64,000 bases of DNA from Scalesia atractyloides (GCA_947069175.1 CAMTDV010000013.1:59092610-59156609), one strand, 5' to 3'. Positions 43,554 to 54,084 are shown, numbered from the stretch's first letter. Made by a program: numbers and translations. Notes: generated by a model from the sequence alone, not told the origin.

Positions 43554-44133
43554 TTTCTATAAAGATTTAGAAGCACACTTTAAAAAAAAACTGATTAGTA
43601 CGGCAAAATTTCTTCATGCGGATAACAAATTAGCTCGAGCGACCAAGATTAGTTCGTAAGACTCAGAAATTCGTGCGAATGAGATGATTCGTATGGAGAA
43701 GACACTTGTGCGAACACGTTGTTTGTACGGATGAAAAACTAACTACGAGTGAGTATCTCGTGCGAATCAAAGATTTTAACTTGTAAAATTTTTAGAACTT
43801 TTGTTTTCTCGTTCGTACGGATGGCTTAAATGGTACGGACATTCGTTCGTGCGAGTGGTCTCTCTACCCGTACGAAGCAACTTAGGTCTCCAAATGGATG
43901 AATTTTACAGATTTTGACATGATTAAGCTCGATTTTAGATCTGAAATTGTTAAGGATTGATTAAGATTGATTTTAACATGATATCCTAGAATCCTAGTCC
44001 ATTTTGTCCGTAAATTCGTCCAATTCCGAGATCAGTTTGGGAGTGTAGAAGTAGAAAGCTGCAACAATGAATCTGAATCTGAAACAGTTGATAGCCTGCA
44101 GAAACTTGACGTTGTCTGCAGATCAGGCCTCAA
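43554..44133 (-). promoter_or_regulatory. Copia B leader with CGTACG/CGTGCG motifs
   Basis: Untranslated leader between primer site and gag. It contains at least eight motifs of the type 'attcgtgcgaat', 'ctcgtgcgaatc', 'gttcgtacgga' between 43610 and 43880, near-palindromes related to the ACTCGTACGAGT set in the LTRs and spacer. No coding frame. It could form RNA hairpins in the genomic transcript or bind a protein; neither is shown. Confidence 0.55.
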
Positions 44134-44146
44134 GGCTCTAATACCA
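44134..44146 (-). other. Copia B primer binding site
   Basis: The minus strand reads TGGTATTAGAGCC two bases inside the 5' LTR, complementary to the 3' end of plant initiator tRNA-Met (TGGTATCAGAGCC) with one mismatch. Confidence 0.85.
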
Positions 44147-44148
44147 CT

Positions 44149-44610
44149 TGTGAAGGGGGATCAGCTCTCCCCTGATGAGCAACCGGATTGATGTAACTCA
44201 ACTAACAGAGGCGGAATTCATTGTTAGTGAGGTTGAAAAATGAACAAGTGAGATCTACTGTTTAACTGCTTTGAATATATTGATTGATGTGAAAAGTACA
44301 ACGCAAGTAAACAATTCAGCAGGGCTTCGCCGTACCAACTGAACTAACACTCACTAGCTCTGACACAACACTCCTCTATTTATAGGTCGACATGACTCAC
44401 ACAGGAGAGTGTGTAATAGAGACTGTGACTCGTGCGAGTGGCTGCCTTGTACGAGTGATAGAGTGTCACTCGTACGAGCCATGTGACTCACTCATACGAG
44501 CCAACTACAAAACAAATAAACTATACAATAACATTTACAATCTGACGTTCTAAGCCTATATACAAAATCAACATATCCTAGACGTAGGCAATAGACATTA
44601 TGCACCAACA
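44149..44610 (-). repeat. Copia B 5' LTR
   Basis: A 462-bp pair of 30590-31049. It contains the TATA-like 'ctatttatagg' (about 44376) and the two palindrome motifs (about 44468 and 44490), the second changed to 'ctcatacgagc'. Confidence 0.9.
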
Positions 44611-44615
44611 ACAAC
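44611..44615. repeat. Target duplication ACAAC, right of Copia B
   Basis: Identical to 30585-30589. The bases 44616-44661 that follow are a short piece of Copia A gag ('SEKTKEISKKCKEL' on the minus strand). Confidence 0.9.
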
Positions 44616-45316
44616 TCTTTGCATTTTTTAGAAATCTCTTTTGTTTTCTCACTATTCGTATTGTAACAACCCTCAAAAAGGTCCCACAAATCATTCGCAA
44701 TCGAAACCCCACACGTGCACGATGAGAACCAGCATGAAAAATAAAAAATAAAAGATTTCACTGCTTCTCGCGGGCCGCAATAAACTTATAAATGTTCGTC
44801 GCGGGGCGCGAGAGACTTTGTTGCTGCCAGAGACACGTGTCGTACACGTGTATCCACGTGTCAAGCCTACCCTGTGACTCATGCCACCTATGCCCTAGCT
44901 AGACCCTCTTGCGGGTCGTGAGAGGGAAGCCTTTATCCATCACCAGGCGCGAGACGCCCTAAAATCAGCTATAAAAGGGGCGTGCATGGTACATTCACAA
45001 CTCTCTCAAAATTCTTTTCTTTCTCTCGCTCTCTCTTGTTCTGTCATTATAATGTCAAAACTCCTAAACTATGAAACTCTACTCCGTAGTAAGTGTTTTA
45101 ACCTTGATCACTGATACGATTCTCCGTCTAATTGATTGAGTACGAGCCAACGGATGTTTAAGTGCTGCCTGAATAAGGCTATACTTTGTCATTCGTTATG
45201 GGTTTTGATCTCATGATTATCGTTAAAGTTGAAATGAGTTAATGCAGTAATATGAGTTCCATTGTATCTAGAAATTTAGTAAACCAGAAAACTTAGTAAC
45301 TAAGAATACCTACTGA

Positions 45317-45440
45317 TTAACTAAACTTAACGGTAAGTAAACTTAGCGGTTAAGTAAACTTAGGGGTTAAGTAAACTTAACGATTAAGATAAATTAGTGG
45401 TTAAGAAAACTTCATAGGTAAGAAAACTTAACAGCTAAGT
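45317..45440. repeat. 18-bp tandem repeat in the solo LTR (first)
   Basis: 'ggttaagtaaacttaacg'-like unit repeated about six times with decay toward the right end. Confidence 0.75.
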
Positions 45441-45564
45441 AATCGAAGTTCGTTAATTACTCGGTTCAGTAAGTTTAATAGTTTAACATCCAAATAGATA
45501 TACATGATAGATAACATCTAAATATGTATATGTGGGGTAGGTAATATATAAGAAAGTAATATCT

Positions 45565-45668
45565 AAGTAGGGTTTATCTGAGTAAGGTTTATCTAAGGAA
45601 GGTTTATCTGAGTAAGGTTTATATGAAGGAAGGTTTATCTAGGGAAGGTTTATCTGAGGATGGTTCTA
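45565..45668. repeat. 18-bp tandem repeat in the solo LTR (second)
   Basis: 'ggtttatctgagtaa' and 'ggtttatctaaggaa' variants alternate about six times. Confidence 0.75.
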
Positions 45669-46827
45669 TATAGGGTAAGAAGTATTCCTTACCTATAAAT
45701 AGGAAGCTTAGAATTCAAATTTCTTTGCTTGTTCCTTCTAGTCTTCTCTCTATACGTTGGTGTTCTAACCAATAATCACCAATACGATATTCTGTCCGAT
45801 CGATCCAGGAACCAACTAACGAATGCCAAAGTACAGTCTAAATAAGACTATACTTTGTTGACTTACGTTATGGTTCCGATCTCATATCATCATTAGGTTT
45901 GATATGGTTTTACATTAATAGGGATTACATTTTGTGAAATCAAGAGGTTTAGAATCATGAGGCCTGTTAAATTGAAACCCTAATTTTGCAATGATGTGGT
46001 TGACCAACTTAACACAAGTAATCTATCTGCCGAGCAAAACAAAGGTGAGTTCATACATTTTACTAAAAGCATGTATTCCTAGTGGTTGGGAACGAACTAC
46101 ACTTTCCTTGGTTTGGGATTGCCTAGTATTCCGGGGAGGAATACTACTAAATACTATTTATAATTCATGTCTTTAGCGTACTAAACGCAACTCTATCACA
46201 AAGTCCCCACTTACTATACCGATTAATCACCTGGCCTAGCGAACGGGATATTAGTTGATAGCGCTATTAGGCTTCACTAACCTCACATCATACCGGGGAG
46301 GACAGGGTGAACTAGTATGCCTTGGCAATCGTCAATGATGATAAACATTGACAAACAGGGCAACAACTATTCAACAGTCGCAAGTGTTCGGTATTACACA
46401 GTTTAGTAGCTTACAGATGGGGTAGCTCCCTATAACATGATTATAAATGAATAATTTAACAAACATACGTTTTTAGAAATAAAACTGGAAAACCGTGAAC
46501 TCCCCAACTTTATGTTCTCACTACTGCATGCTTTACAGGTCCTCAGGTGTAGCTTGGGAGCTTGCAGCGGGGGAGTGTAGTGGTTGCGTTGAACCTTTAT
46601 TGGGTTCCTAATAATGTCAATGAACTTTTAAACTATTGTTGGACTATTAAACTTTATGCTTCCGCTGTTAACTTTAAGGTTGCTTTTAAACTTTAACTTT
46701 TAGTCACTGATCGTATTGGTGTGATGAATCTACTTTATTTTTATTGATTAATATGATTGGTGACATGATCCTGGTCAGTCGCACGCCTCGTGGTATTACC
46801 TCGCACGTGGAAATTGAGGGCGTAACA

Positions 46828-48225
46828 GTCTCTGCCATAAAGGCATGTGTGATATTTCCATTATCTTCAAGATGAACGCTCCAATCATAAGAACCCTCTC
46901 GTGTAGTAGGTCTTAATGCTCTTGAGCTATTGTTGTTAGATGCATTGTTGTTGCCTGAACCTTGACCATGAGAATCTTGAAATGATGAATTAGGACGTGA
47001 CTCTGCTGTTGGTCTTTGACATTCCCTAGCAAAGTGTCCATAGTTTTGACAGTTATAACACTTTACTTTGGATTTGTCAAAACCAACATTCTTTCCTACA
47101 AACTTCCGTCTAGTCCTATTCATGAATCTCCTAGCTCTGATGGAGATCATTGTCATCTGCCACTGTAGATCCATTTCCTCTAGGTCTTCTGTGTCAATAT
47201 GATCATAATCTTCTTCAAAAGTAGCTGGATCAGATATTTTTCCTTGAATGTAGTTCTCTTATGAAGCAACAAATGAGGCAAGCAAGGCAAGATGTTGTTC
47301 AACAGACTTAACATTCAGAGGCATAGATCTAGTACTGCTATTTTGATTACGAGATGTTGTCTATTTCCCTCTATCGATCCTCTTGAAGTAGCAACAAAAC
47401 ATAGTTCACCATCAGCATTAGTCACAACCTTATCATCTTCACATGAGAGAAACACAGTTGTTGAATCACCTGAAGTTTTATGGGAAGAAGAAGATGGAAT
47501 GCCTTTTTAAACTCCCGGATCTTGAACCTGATCATATCCTGTTTCCTTCTTCTTCATGTTAAGATCACAAGCTCTTAGTTTCCCGACAACCTCTTCTAAG
47601 ACTTTAGTCTCGTAATCAGCTTCACCGTTAATCATGGGAGTATTAATATCCTACTTTGTAGGCAAAGCATCAAGCAACTTTTCATTTATCTCAGTGTTAG
47701 TGTGACCCTCTGTATCATAGTTATCTATCTTAGACATGAGATGATAGAATCTCGTGATGATATCCTATAGGGACTCATTTCCATGTATTTGAAAACAACA
47801 AACTGTTTCTTCAGTAGATCTACTTTATTCTTTTTCACATCTGCATTGCCTTCCTACCTCTATTCTAACGCATCCCACATCTCCTTCAAGGTAGTGTACC
47901 TCTTAAAAGTATGTTTAAGGCCATCAGGTAAAGACATCTTTATTGCAGGAATGGCTCTCTTCTCAGATTCATACATTTTCTTTTCTGTATCTGTTATGTT
48001 AACATAGGCAGTGACCCATTGTCTGCCTTCAAAATCATGAGTTGGGTTTACGTACCCATCTTGAATACAGATCCACATCCGTGCGTCCTGATATTCAATA
48101 AAAGACTGGAACCTGTCTTTCCACGTAAGGTAATTTTCAACCTTCATCATCTTTGGCGGTTTGTTCGTAGTCCCAACTTCGTGTTCCATCCTTAACAACT
48201 TATTCAGGTTAGACATATTTGACAT
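46828..48225 (-). pseudogene. Copia A gag N-terminal part with first zinc knuckle
   Basis: The start ATG at 48223-48225 gives 'MSNMSNLNKLLRMEHEVGTT', then 'NKPPKMMKVENYLTWKDRFQ', the plant Copia gag opening, followed by 'GLKHTFKRYTTLKEMWDALE'. Frames between 47860 and 47174 are broken. Frame 46704-47174 has 'RKFVGKNVGFDKSKVKCYNC' and the knuckle C-x2-C-x4-H-x4-C at 47019-47060; its last part reads into the solo LTR at 46827. The gag chain resumes beyond the solo LTR and Copia B at 30584. Confidence 0.8.
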
Positions 48226-48960
48226 TTTTATTGAACCGGCTCGCTAAAACGTTTAAAAACTGTCCGAAAACTGTGTATACCAAAATGTATCGTTAGACTC
48301 GTCTCGACAATACGAATTCAATGATTTATAATGTCCGAGACCTTTTTAGGAAATTTCATGCCTTTTTTGTTCTAAAAATCACACGAGTCTAATCATGCAG
48401 TCGGTTTGCTAAGATTGTTTAGAGATCAAATTCTACACCTAAATACGTTTAAAACAAAATGCGCCATCTGGTTAAAGTTCCACCTTTTCGAATTCAATTC
48501 GGAATAGTGTCCAATTCGAGATAGTGATCCAAAATGGTAATCTGAAATACTATCCGAAATGATGATTTGAAACAGCCGAAATAGCCCAAAAAAGCCTTTT
48601 CCAAAATGATCTGTAATAGTCTTATCCGACATGGTCTGAAACAGACTTTCCGAAATAGTAATTCCGAACAGTAATCCGAAATGATCCAAAATCAACTCTT
48701 ATGATTCGAAATGCAATACCTGTTGTCTGAAATACTTCATTGATGATCCGAAATTCACACTATCTATCCGAAATTCAAACTAGAAATCCGAAATTCCTTG
48801 CTGTTTATCCGAAATGGCTTGCTGATGATCCGAAATTTAAACTTTTTATCCGAAATCCTAGCAGTTTATCCGAAAATAGTAGCAAAACCCTAGAACAGCC
48901 GTAAAAACGTCCAAAAACTCAAGTTTTCTGTAGCAACCGATTATGAACCGAGCTAATCAA
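48226..48960 (-). promoter_or_regulatory. Copia A leader with repeated ATCCGAAAT motifs
   Basis: Untranslated leader between primer site and gag. From about 48487 to 48890 the plus strand carries 'atccgaaat' and close variants ('ttccgaaat', 'atctgaaat', 'attcgaaat', 'atccgacat') roughly 20 times at irregular 10-30-base spacing. Coding frame seen here (48426-48695) is only a by-product of the repetition. Role unknown; it occupies the same leader position as the different motif set in Copia B. Confidence 0.7.
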
Positions 48961-48973
48961 GAGTCTGATACCA
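48961..48973 (-). other. Copia A primer binding site
   Basis: The minus strand reads TGGTATCAGACTC just inside the 5' LTR. The first ten bases are complementary to the 3' end of initiator tRNA-Met. Confidence 0.8.
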
Positions 48974-48975
48974 AT

Positions 48976-49444
48976 TGTAGGTCCCCTAATCCTATGGATC
49001 TTGCACAAAACCGTCTATCCAACCTAGAGTGAGAAATCCTCTAGATCACATTAACACAAAAAATGAGTAGAAACAGAATTCACCAACAAACCGATCTTTA
49101 TTAATTATCTATCAACCAATTACAATCAATCAAGATCATAATTCATCCAAGCCCTCTAGTTATTACGAATTCTCTCTCTAATCTCTCTCTAACAGTGATT
49201 ATGGTGATTAACCTAAACCCTAATGTAAAACCTTGTTTATCTAACAGAAGGTTTCAACTTGGGCTAGGGTTCCATCACATGGGCTAGGCCCATTTCACCC
49301 CTAATCCCCCATATGTGGTTTGGTTTGGCCCAATCACTCCTAATTCGCTAATACAAAGCTAAACCGCTAACCGTTTATCGTTTTATAAATTATAAGATAT
49401 CCAAGACCAAATCTAAAAGCTGTTGTTTCAAATATGCACCAACA
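48976..49444 (-). repeat. Copia A 5' LTR
   Basis: A 469-bp pair of 15007-15476, TGTAGG...CCAACA in plus orientation. Differences from its partner are frequent by eye, more than between the Copia B LTRs, agreeing with Copia A being the older, outer element. Confidence 0.9.
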
Positions 49445-51203
49445 TGCTCCAATTAGAAGACCCTCTTGGATAAGGATGCAAAATCTTTAGTTGCTCATTT
49501 TTCTCTATTGGAAATAAAGGTTACGGTGTTTGATTGTGATGGGGGACTAGCGCAAGGGACAAACGGTTTTAATTTTCGGTTAGTGAAATGATTTTGGCTA
49601 CTTTTCGAATCATATTTTGTTAGTATTTTTTTCGACCTCAATGTAGTTTTTCTTTTATTACTTCATTTCAAAAAGAAAGATCTAGTGAGCCTAAATGACT
49701 ATCGACCTATAATTTAGTGGGTATTATCAATAATGTTATTTTGAAGGCTTTGGCGAGTCAGATGAAGAAGTGTTAGGATTGGTAATTTCTAAAGATCCGT
49801 TGGTGTTTCTTAGTGGAATATATATTTAAGACGGGCCTCTTATAGTTAATGAAGTTATAATTTGGGTGAAGAAACAGAAGAAAAAAGCGATTATTTTAAT
49901 AACAGACTTTGAAAAAGCATATGATAACGTGCATTGGAACTTTTTCATATCTATTATGGAGCAAATGGGTCTTCCTAGTAAATGGTGTTCTTGGATAATG
50001 GGTATCCAGCTATAGCTAGATTTTCGGTCTTAGTTAATGGCATTCCTACTTTTGAGTTCCATTGTCATAAAGGAATGAGCCAAGGGGACCCGATATCGCC
50101 TTTCCTTTTTATCATAGTTATGGAGGCTTTCTCGAGCATGTTAAAAAAAGCTTGTAAATTGGCCGACTTGGAAGTGTGTCTCACTTGTTTTATGCTGATG
50201 ACGCTATTTATATGGGGGAATGGTCTCGGTTAATATGATAAATATTTCTAGATTGTTGAGACGTTGACATCTTTGATCAGGTCTCAAAATTAATTTAAGG
50301 AAATCTTCTTTGTTTAGGGTAGGGGTGGAGATGGAGGAGGTGTTGGATATGGCATCGGTTCTAAAATGTGAGGTGGTTTTGGTGCCTTTTAACTATCTTG
50401 GGATTATGGTGTGGTTGAATATGAACATAATTGCTGATTGGGAACTGGTAATCTGAGGTGGTAGAGGCTCGGTTATCCCGATGGAAAGCTTCTGCGCTAT
50501 CTATAGGTGGTTGGGTGACTCTTATCAAGTCGGTTCTCAAAACTCTTTCTGATTATTATTTTTCTCTATATAAAGCGCCTTCAAAAGTGAAGTTATTGAC
50601 GACTTAGAGGCTTTAATTAGAAGATTCATGTGGGGTGGATCGGATGAGTTAGGAAATTGCACTGGGTTGCTTGGGACCAGGTCTCTACTTCTACTGAATC
50701 AGGTGGGCTTAGTTTAAGGAGGTTAAAAGATATAAATTTTGACTTGTTGTCAAAGTAGATATGGAGATATAAGAATGAAAAGTCATCGATATGGAGGAGG
50801 ATCGTTGATGCTATTCATGGGTCTTCTAAAGGGTGATCAGGAATGCCGGTTTAATAAAAATATTTCGGGGTTTGAAGTAATATTGTTAGGTGGGAGCCAA
50901 GTATGTTGATTTTAGGAGTTTGGATTCACCAATTGGTAAAAGGTGAAGTAGGTAATAGAGCTGAAATTTATTTATGGAATGATCCTTGGGTGTGCTCGGA
51001 ACCATTGTTTTTATTGTTTCCTAGTCTATATTGGTTAGAGGTAGATAAGGGATGTATGGTCAATCAGCGGATTAATTATGTTGTGTATAAATTCTTGGGT
51101 CTGTGGAATGGTGTAGGCCACTAAGTTCTAGTGTGGAAATGAGTGAGTGGAATGCTCTTACATCCATGATAGATGTGGTTTCTTTGTCTAATGGTAGAGA
51201 TAG
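49445..51203 (+). pseudogene. L1-like LINE ORF2, right part (reverse transcriptase)
   Basis: Resumes the LINE after Copia A; its first five bases are the TGCTC duplication. Blocks in order: a segment before RT (49450-49560), 'ITDFEKAYDNVHWNFF' (about 49895), 'HKGMSQGDPISPFLFIIVME' (in 49982-50233) and the catalytic FYADD at 50188-50202 in a shifted frame. Then come 'NYLGIMV' (about 50390), 'LSRWKASALSIGGWVTLIKS' (about 50470), 'RRFMWGGS' (about 50620), and 'GNRAEIYLWNDPWVCSEPLF' (50903-51124), the C-terminal region. The order is that of plant L1 ORF2. Stops and frameshifts are frequent. The copy is cut again at 51203 by Copia C, and its 3' end is beyond the window. Confidence 0.85.
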
Positions 51204-51434
51204 TGTAGGATCGTTTTGTCCAATAGCAAAGGTCCTAAGTTGAATATCTAGTCCATATGTGCGTAATCCATATTAACTAGTAACAATTACAAGATTACTT
51301 ACTAACTTACCGATTTCATTAATCATTTAATAGTTACAGACCACTGTGAAATCCGACAGGGCTTCGCCGTATCAGTCACCAAAAGTTCTACAGACTCACA
51401 CCTCAACACGACTATTTATAGACATGACATCTAC
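51204..51434 (-). repeat. Copia C 3' LTR, left part
   Basis: LTR sequence up to the Gypsy B insertion. It contains 'gacagggcttcgccgta', close to 'gcagggcttcgccgta' of the Copia B LTR, and TATA-like 'ctatttatagac'. The LTR totals about 341 bp when the two parts are counted. Confidence 0.7.
51430..51434. repeat. Target duplication TCTAC, left of Gypsy B
   Basis: TCTAC directly before 51435; repeated at 62188-62192. Confidence 0.95.
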
Positions 51435-51867
51435 TGTCACACCCCGACCCGCAGCGGAATAAGAGTCGGAGCATAATTGGGTTATCACCAAAGCTCATGA
51501 TGTTTACTAATATGTTTCATATTTATTTAAATTCAAAATTTCAACTTCAATATTCCAAACAAGTTCATACAATTACAAGGAAAAAGTAACTAAATAAACA
51601 ATCCAAAGCCTAAACGATTTATTCTTCTAAGCCGTCCTATATGTTTCTTGCTGCAACTGGATCACCTGTATCATGTGTAAAAATGGGGGTTTTTGGGTCA
51701 ACAAAAGTTGGCGAGTGAACCTTGTTAGAAAACATTTATTATTGATTTCTTGTTATATTTAACGTGGAAAAATTGTGCAATAATCATATGTGAGCAAACG
51801 TAAATAAACATACAATAACAAATAACAAACCACCTTGCATGAGCAAATGACATGAATGATAATGTAT

Positions 51868-52052
51868 ATGTTGGCAACGTCACGTTCCGCTCATAGGTAA
51901 TGGGGAACGGACGGCCTATGATGATGTATGTGCGATCAAGGCTCAATCAAACGGAGCCGATCGTATGTTGGCAACGCCTCATTCACGCTCATAGGTAATG
52001 GGGAACGGTTCCGCTCATAGGTAATGGGGAACAGACGGCCTATGATGATGTA
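51868..52052. repeat. Short repeats in Gypsy B LTR
   Basis: 'cgctcataggtaatggggaa' occurs at 51888, 51986 and 52012, within larger repeats that begin 'tgttggcaacg' and end 'cctatgatgatgta'. The same set is at about 60002-60185 in the other LTR. Confidence 0.85.
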
Positions 52053-52540
52053 AGTACTGAAAATGATAAATTTAATCTAAACATTAACCACACAAACAGT
52101 TGATACATATTGAATACACATTTGATCATTGATATGATGGATGCACAAGTGTTTAAATGTAATAAATAATAAGACACATGATACACCCCAAAAATGTGAT
52201 TAAAACGGGGAATTCGTAGAGATTCACTCACATTGGGTGCGTTCGTTTGATGATGTTGAATGCGCACGAGTTTAGAGGGTTGATCGACGAGGAATAACTA
52301 ACCTAAATAATAACGAAAAGGTACGGTAAATAAGTGGATTTTATTAACAATTTTAATGGGGTTTTTAGATTTATTTTTGTGAGTCTAAGGTTATTTTCTA
52401 ACTTTAAAAACATTATCTTTAAGTATTTTAATTGATTTTTAAATTAAATAAATAAATAAAAATATAAAAAAATGTTGACTTTTTGGGTTGACCGTTGACC
52501 ATTGACTTTGACTGTTGACCGGTTCGGACTTGTGTATGTA

Positions 52541-52619
52541 TGCGCTAGGTGAGGCTCGAACTCATGACCTCCCGTACGCGTGCACGCAGCTCTACTAACT
52601 GAGCTACGTGTCTAACCCG
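52541..52619 (-). other. tRNA-like module 1 in Gypsy B LTR
   Basis: The minus strand has a D-arm-like 'TAGCTCAGTTAGTAGAGC' (box A) and 'CATGAGTTCGAGCCTCA' (T-arm, box B GAGTTCGAGCC). In the partner LTR (60674-60752) the D-arm is the canonical TAGCTCAGTTGGTAGAGC. The anticodon arm cannot be assigned safely. It is not called a functional tRNA gene. Confidence 0.65.
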
Positions 52620-52710
52620 AAATATTTCTGTTTTTAATTATATTTATATACTATTTAATTTATTCAGAATTCATTTATTTTAAAAAGGATTTTAATTATG
52701 TCGAACCGGT

Positions 52711-52788
52711 GTGCATGATGAGTTTCGAACCCGTGACCTGTGGTTTAACTTTGCATATAGTCCACCGCTGGACCGTGTGTTTAACCTG
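52711..52788 (-). other. tRNA-like module 2 in Gypsy B LTR
   Basis: The minus strand has 'AGCGGTGGAC' preceded by GTCC (D-arm with GTCC/GGAC stem) and box-B-like 'GGGTTCGAAACTC'. The T-arm stem is imperfect. The partner copy is at 60844-60920. Confidence 0.55.
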
Positions 52789-52889
52789 GTTAATATACTT
52801 GTTTTTATTTCTCTTATATGCTAACTGAAAGGTTCCGTATTTGGGTTTTATAAAAAAGGTTTGAATATTGTGACGAATCGGAAACAAGG

Positions 52890-52959
52890 ACAGACTCGAA
52901 CTCGGTATCTCTATGTTTCAAATGCACACAGTCCACCGCTGGACTGTGTGTCTAACCCG
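52890..52959 (-). other. tRNA-like module 3 in Gypsy B LTR
   Basis: The minus strand has 'AGTCCAGCGGTGGACTGTG' (D-arm-like) and 'GAGTTCGAGTC' (box-B-like). It shares the D-arm with module 2 and the upstream 'GGGTTAGACAC' with module 1, so these three look serially duplicated. The partner copy is at 61023-61093. Confidence 0.55.
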
Positions 52960-53799
52960 ATATATAACCCGATTTATATTAAATATATACACAACCTAAA
53001 CTTCATCTTCTTCGTTAAAACAACCCAGACAATTGATATTCGACTGTTCTTGTTTAATTCAATTAACGAAACTTATAAATGATTGAAATATAACGCATAG
53101 AGAAGGTTTTGGAAATGAATGTACCGGAAAGATGATTTTTCTCAGAACTCCGGCAAAGTCGTCGGCTCTGTTTTATGAATTCCGTCTGAGCGGACCAATT
53201 AACAGTTTTGATTAACTAATTGTGAAATTAAATGACTAAACAAGAGTTATCAGAGAGTTTAGATGCTCATACCGATTCACAGCGTGATTTCGGAATTTTC
53301 AGAAATTTCCCGGCGAGTGCTGATTATCCGACAACGTCGTCTGGGACCGATTCTGATTGAAGGGTTTGAGTTAGTATAAGTCTAACAATAGATAGAAGAT
53401 GAAAGAATTGAGAACTTTACCAATTCGGTGAATGTCACGGTTTTCCGGCGAAAGTCCGGCGATTTCAGAAAGAGTTTCCGACGAACAGAAAATAGAGCGA
53501 AAGTGAAATTGGAGGTTCTGTGAGTGTTTCCGAATTGAGAGACGATGATATTGTTAGAGTAAATCAGGAAGTAATTGATTTCGGTTTTCAACTCCAAAAA
53601 TCATATGAATCGAAGGAATTGATGACCGAATTGATTAAGAACGTGGGCAGTAATTGATCTATCGGTTATAATCAGTAAAAGCGATCACTCAACAGTCTGG
53701 ACAGTTGAAAGCCGATGAGCGGTTTCAGTTTTGGCTCAAACAGATGAGTTCACGGGTAGAGTTAAGTTTTATTTGTTTCCTTGTTTACACAAACGAACC

Positions 53800-53870
53800 A
53801 AGTGGCGGAGTGGTTAAGTGTTTGATGATTAAATCTTCCGGCTGACCCGGGTTCGAAACCCGGCAGCCCC
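53800..53870 (+). other. tRNA-like module 4 in Gypsy B LTR
   Basis: On the plus strand (antisense to the element), 'GTGGCGGAGTGGTTAAGTG' is a box-A region of the Ser/Leu type. The T-arm has a perfect 5-bp stem CCGGG/CCCGG around loop TTCGAAA, followed by GCAGCCCC and a T-rich run (a possible Pol III stop) at 53871-53881. The partner copy is at 61931-62003 with two changes in the A box. Confidence 0.65.
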
Positions 53871-54054
53871 TTTCTTTTTTTATTTAATTTATTTTTACTT
53901 TTTAATAATTATAGTTTTTAAATTCTAAAATGTTTATTAATTATGTATTGTTTAAAATTAAAATTAACCATAATTACGCAACAAAATTTTATAACTTGAT
54001 ATTCGATTAACAAACGAAGCGGGTTTGGAAACCCGTTTTTCGACGGATGTTACA

Positions 54055-54068
54055 GTATCCCCTACTTT
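54055..54068 (-). other. Gypsy B polypurine tract
   Basis: The minus strand reads AAAGTAGGGGATAC directly before the 3' LTR (TGTAACATCC), with two pyrimidine interruptions. Its position fixes the LTR border at 54054. Confidence 0.85.
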
Positions 54069-54084
54069 TAGAAATTTCGTCCCG

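Larger units (their letters stand above)
30590..44610 (-). mobile_element. Copia B: 14-kb Ty1/Copia element with a third ORF
   Basis: Bounded by LTRs 30590-31049 and 44149-44610 and flanked by ACAAC. Minus-strand order: 5' LTR, primer site, leader, gag with two zinc knuckles, protease, integrase, RT, RNase H, 2.2-kb spacer, a large third ORF, purine tract, 3' LTR. At 14.0 kb it is far larger than the usual 5 kb for Copia. Large size, two zinc knuckles, an ORF after pol and palindrome motifs together resemble the Sirevirus lineage, though its LTRs (about 460 bp) are short for that group. It was inserted in Copia A gag. LTRs are similar but not identical, so it is younger than Copia A. Confidence 0.9.
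44662..46827 (+). mobile_element. Gypsy-type solo LTR inside Copia A gag
   Basis: A 2166-bp unit starting TGTAACAACC and ending GGGCGTAACA, with gag codons of Copia A on both sides. It has the marks of a plant Gypsy LTR: a TATA-like 'ctataaaaggggcgtgcatg' near 44970 and a U5-like end with 'gcttgcagcgggggagtgta' and 'atgatcctggtcag'. No internal region and no second copy exist in the window, so it is a solo LTR left by LTR-LTR recombination. The flanks (CGTAT before, GTCTC after) do not match as a 5-bp duplication, so an inter-element event or flank decay is likely. Confidence 0.75.
15007..49444 (-). mobile_element. Copia A: Ty1/Copia element carrying nested insertions
   Basis: Bounded by LTRs 15007-15476 and 48976-49444 (470 and 469 bp, TGTAGG...CCAACA in plus orientation) and flanked by TGCTC. 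Reading the minus strand from the right, the order is 5' LTR, tRNA-iMet-like primer site, leader with motif array, gag, protease, integrase, RT, RNase H, a 1.6-kb tail and the 3' LTR. This order (integrase before RT) defines Ty1/Copia. The native element is interrupted by Gypsy A, a short LTR-like insert, Copia B and a Gypsy solo LTR, which together account for most of the 34.4 kb. Its LTRs differ at many positions and its frames are heavily broken, so it is old. It sits inside the LINE. Confidence 0.9.
51435..54054 (-). repeat. Gypsy B 3' LTR
   Basis: 2620 bp, TGTCACACC...GATGTTACA in plus orientation. Its partner is 59568-62187, the same length. It contains four tRNA-like modules (52541-52619, 52711-52788, 52890-52959, 53800-53870) and a short repeat set (51868-52052). 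Small frames inside (51725-51946, 52040-52267, 52696-52887, 52861-53082, 53382-53597) recur in the partner only because the LTR is duplicated. Confidence 0.95.

Noticed and set aside
48426..48695. An 89-codon ORF in the Copia A leader with repeating 'SD.HFG' residues
   Set aside because: The peptide repetition is only the translation of the ATCCGAAAT motif array.
53800..53870. A functional tRNA gene (module 4)
   Set aside because: The T-arm is good but the acceptor and anticodon stems cannot be completed, and the sequence is part of a duplicated LTR.
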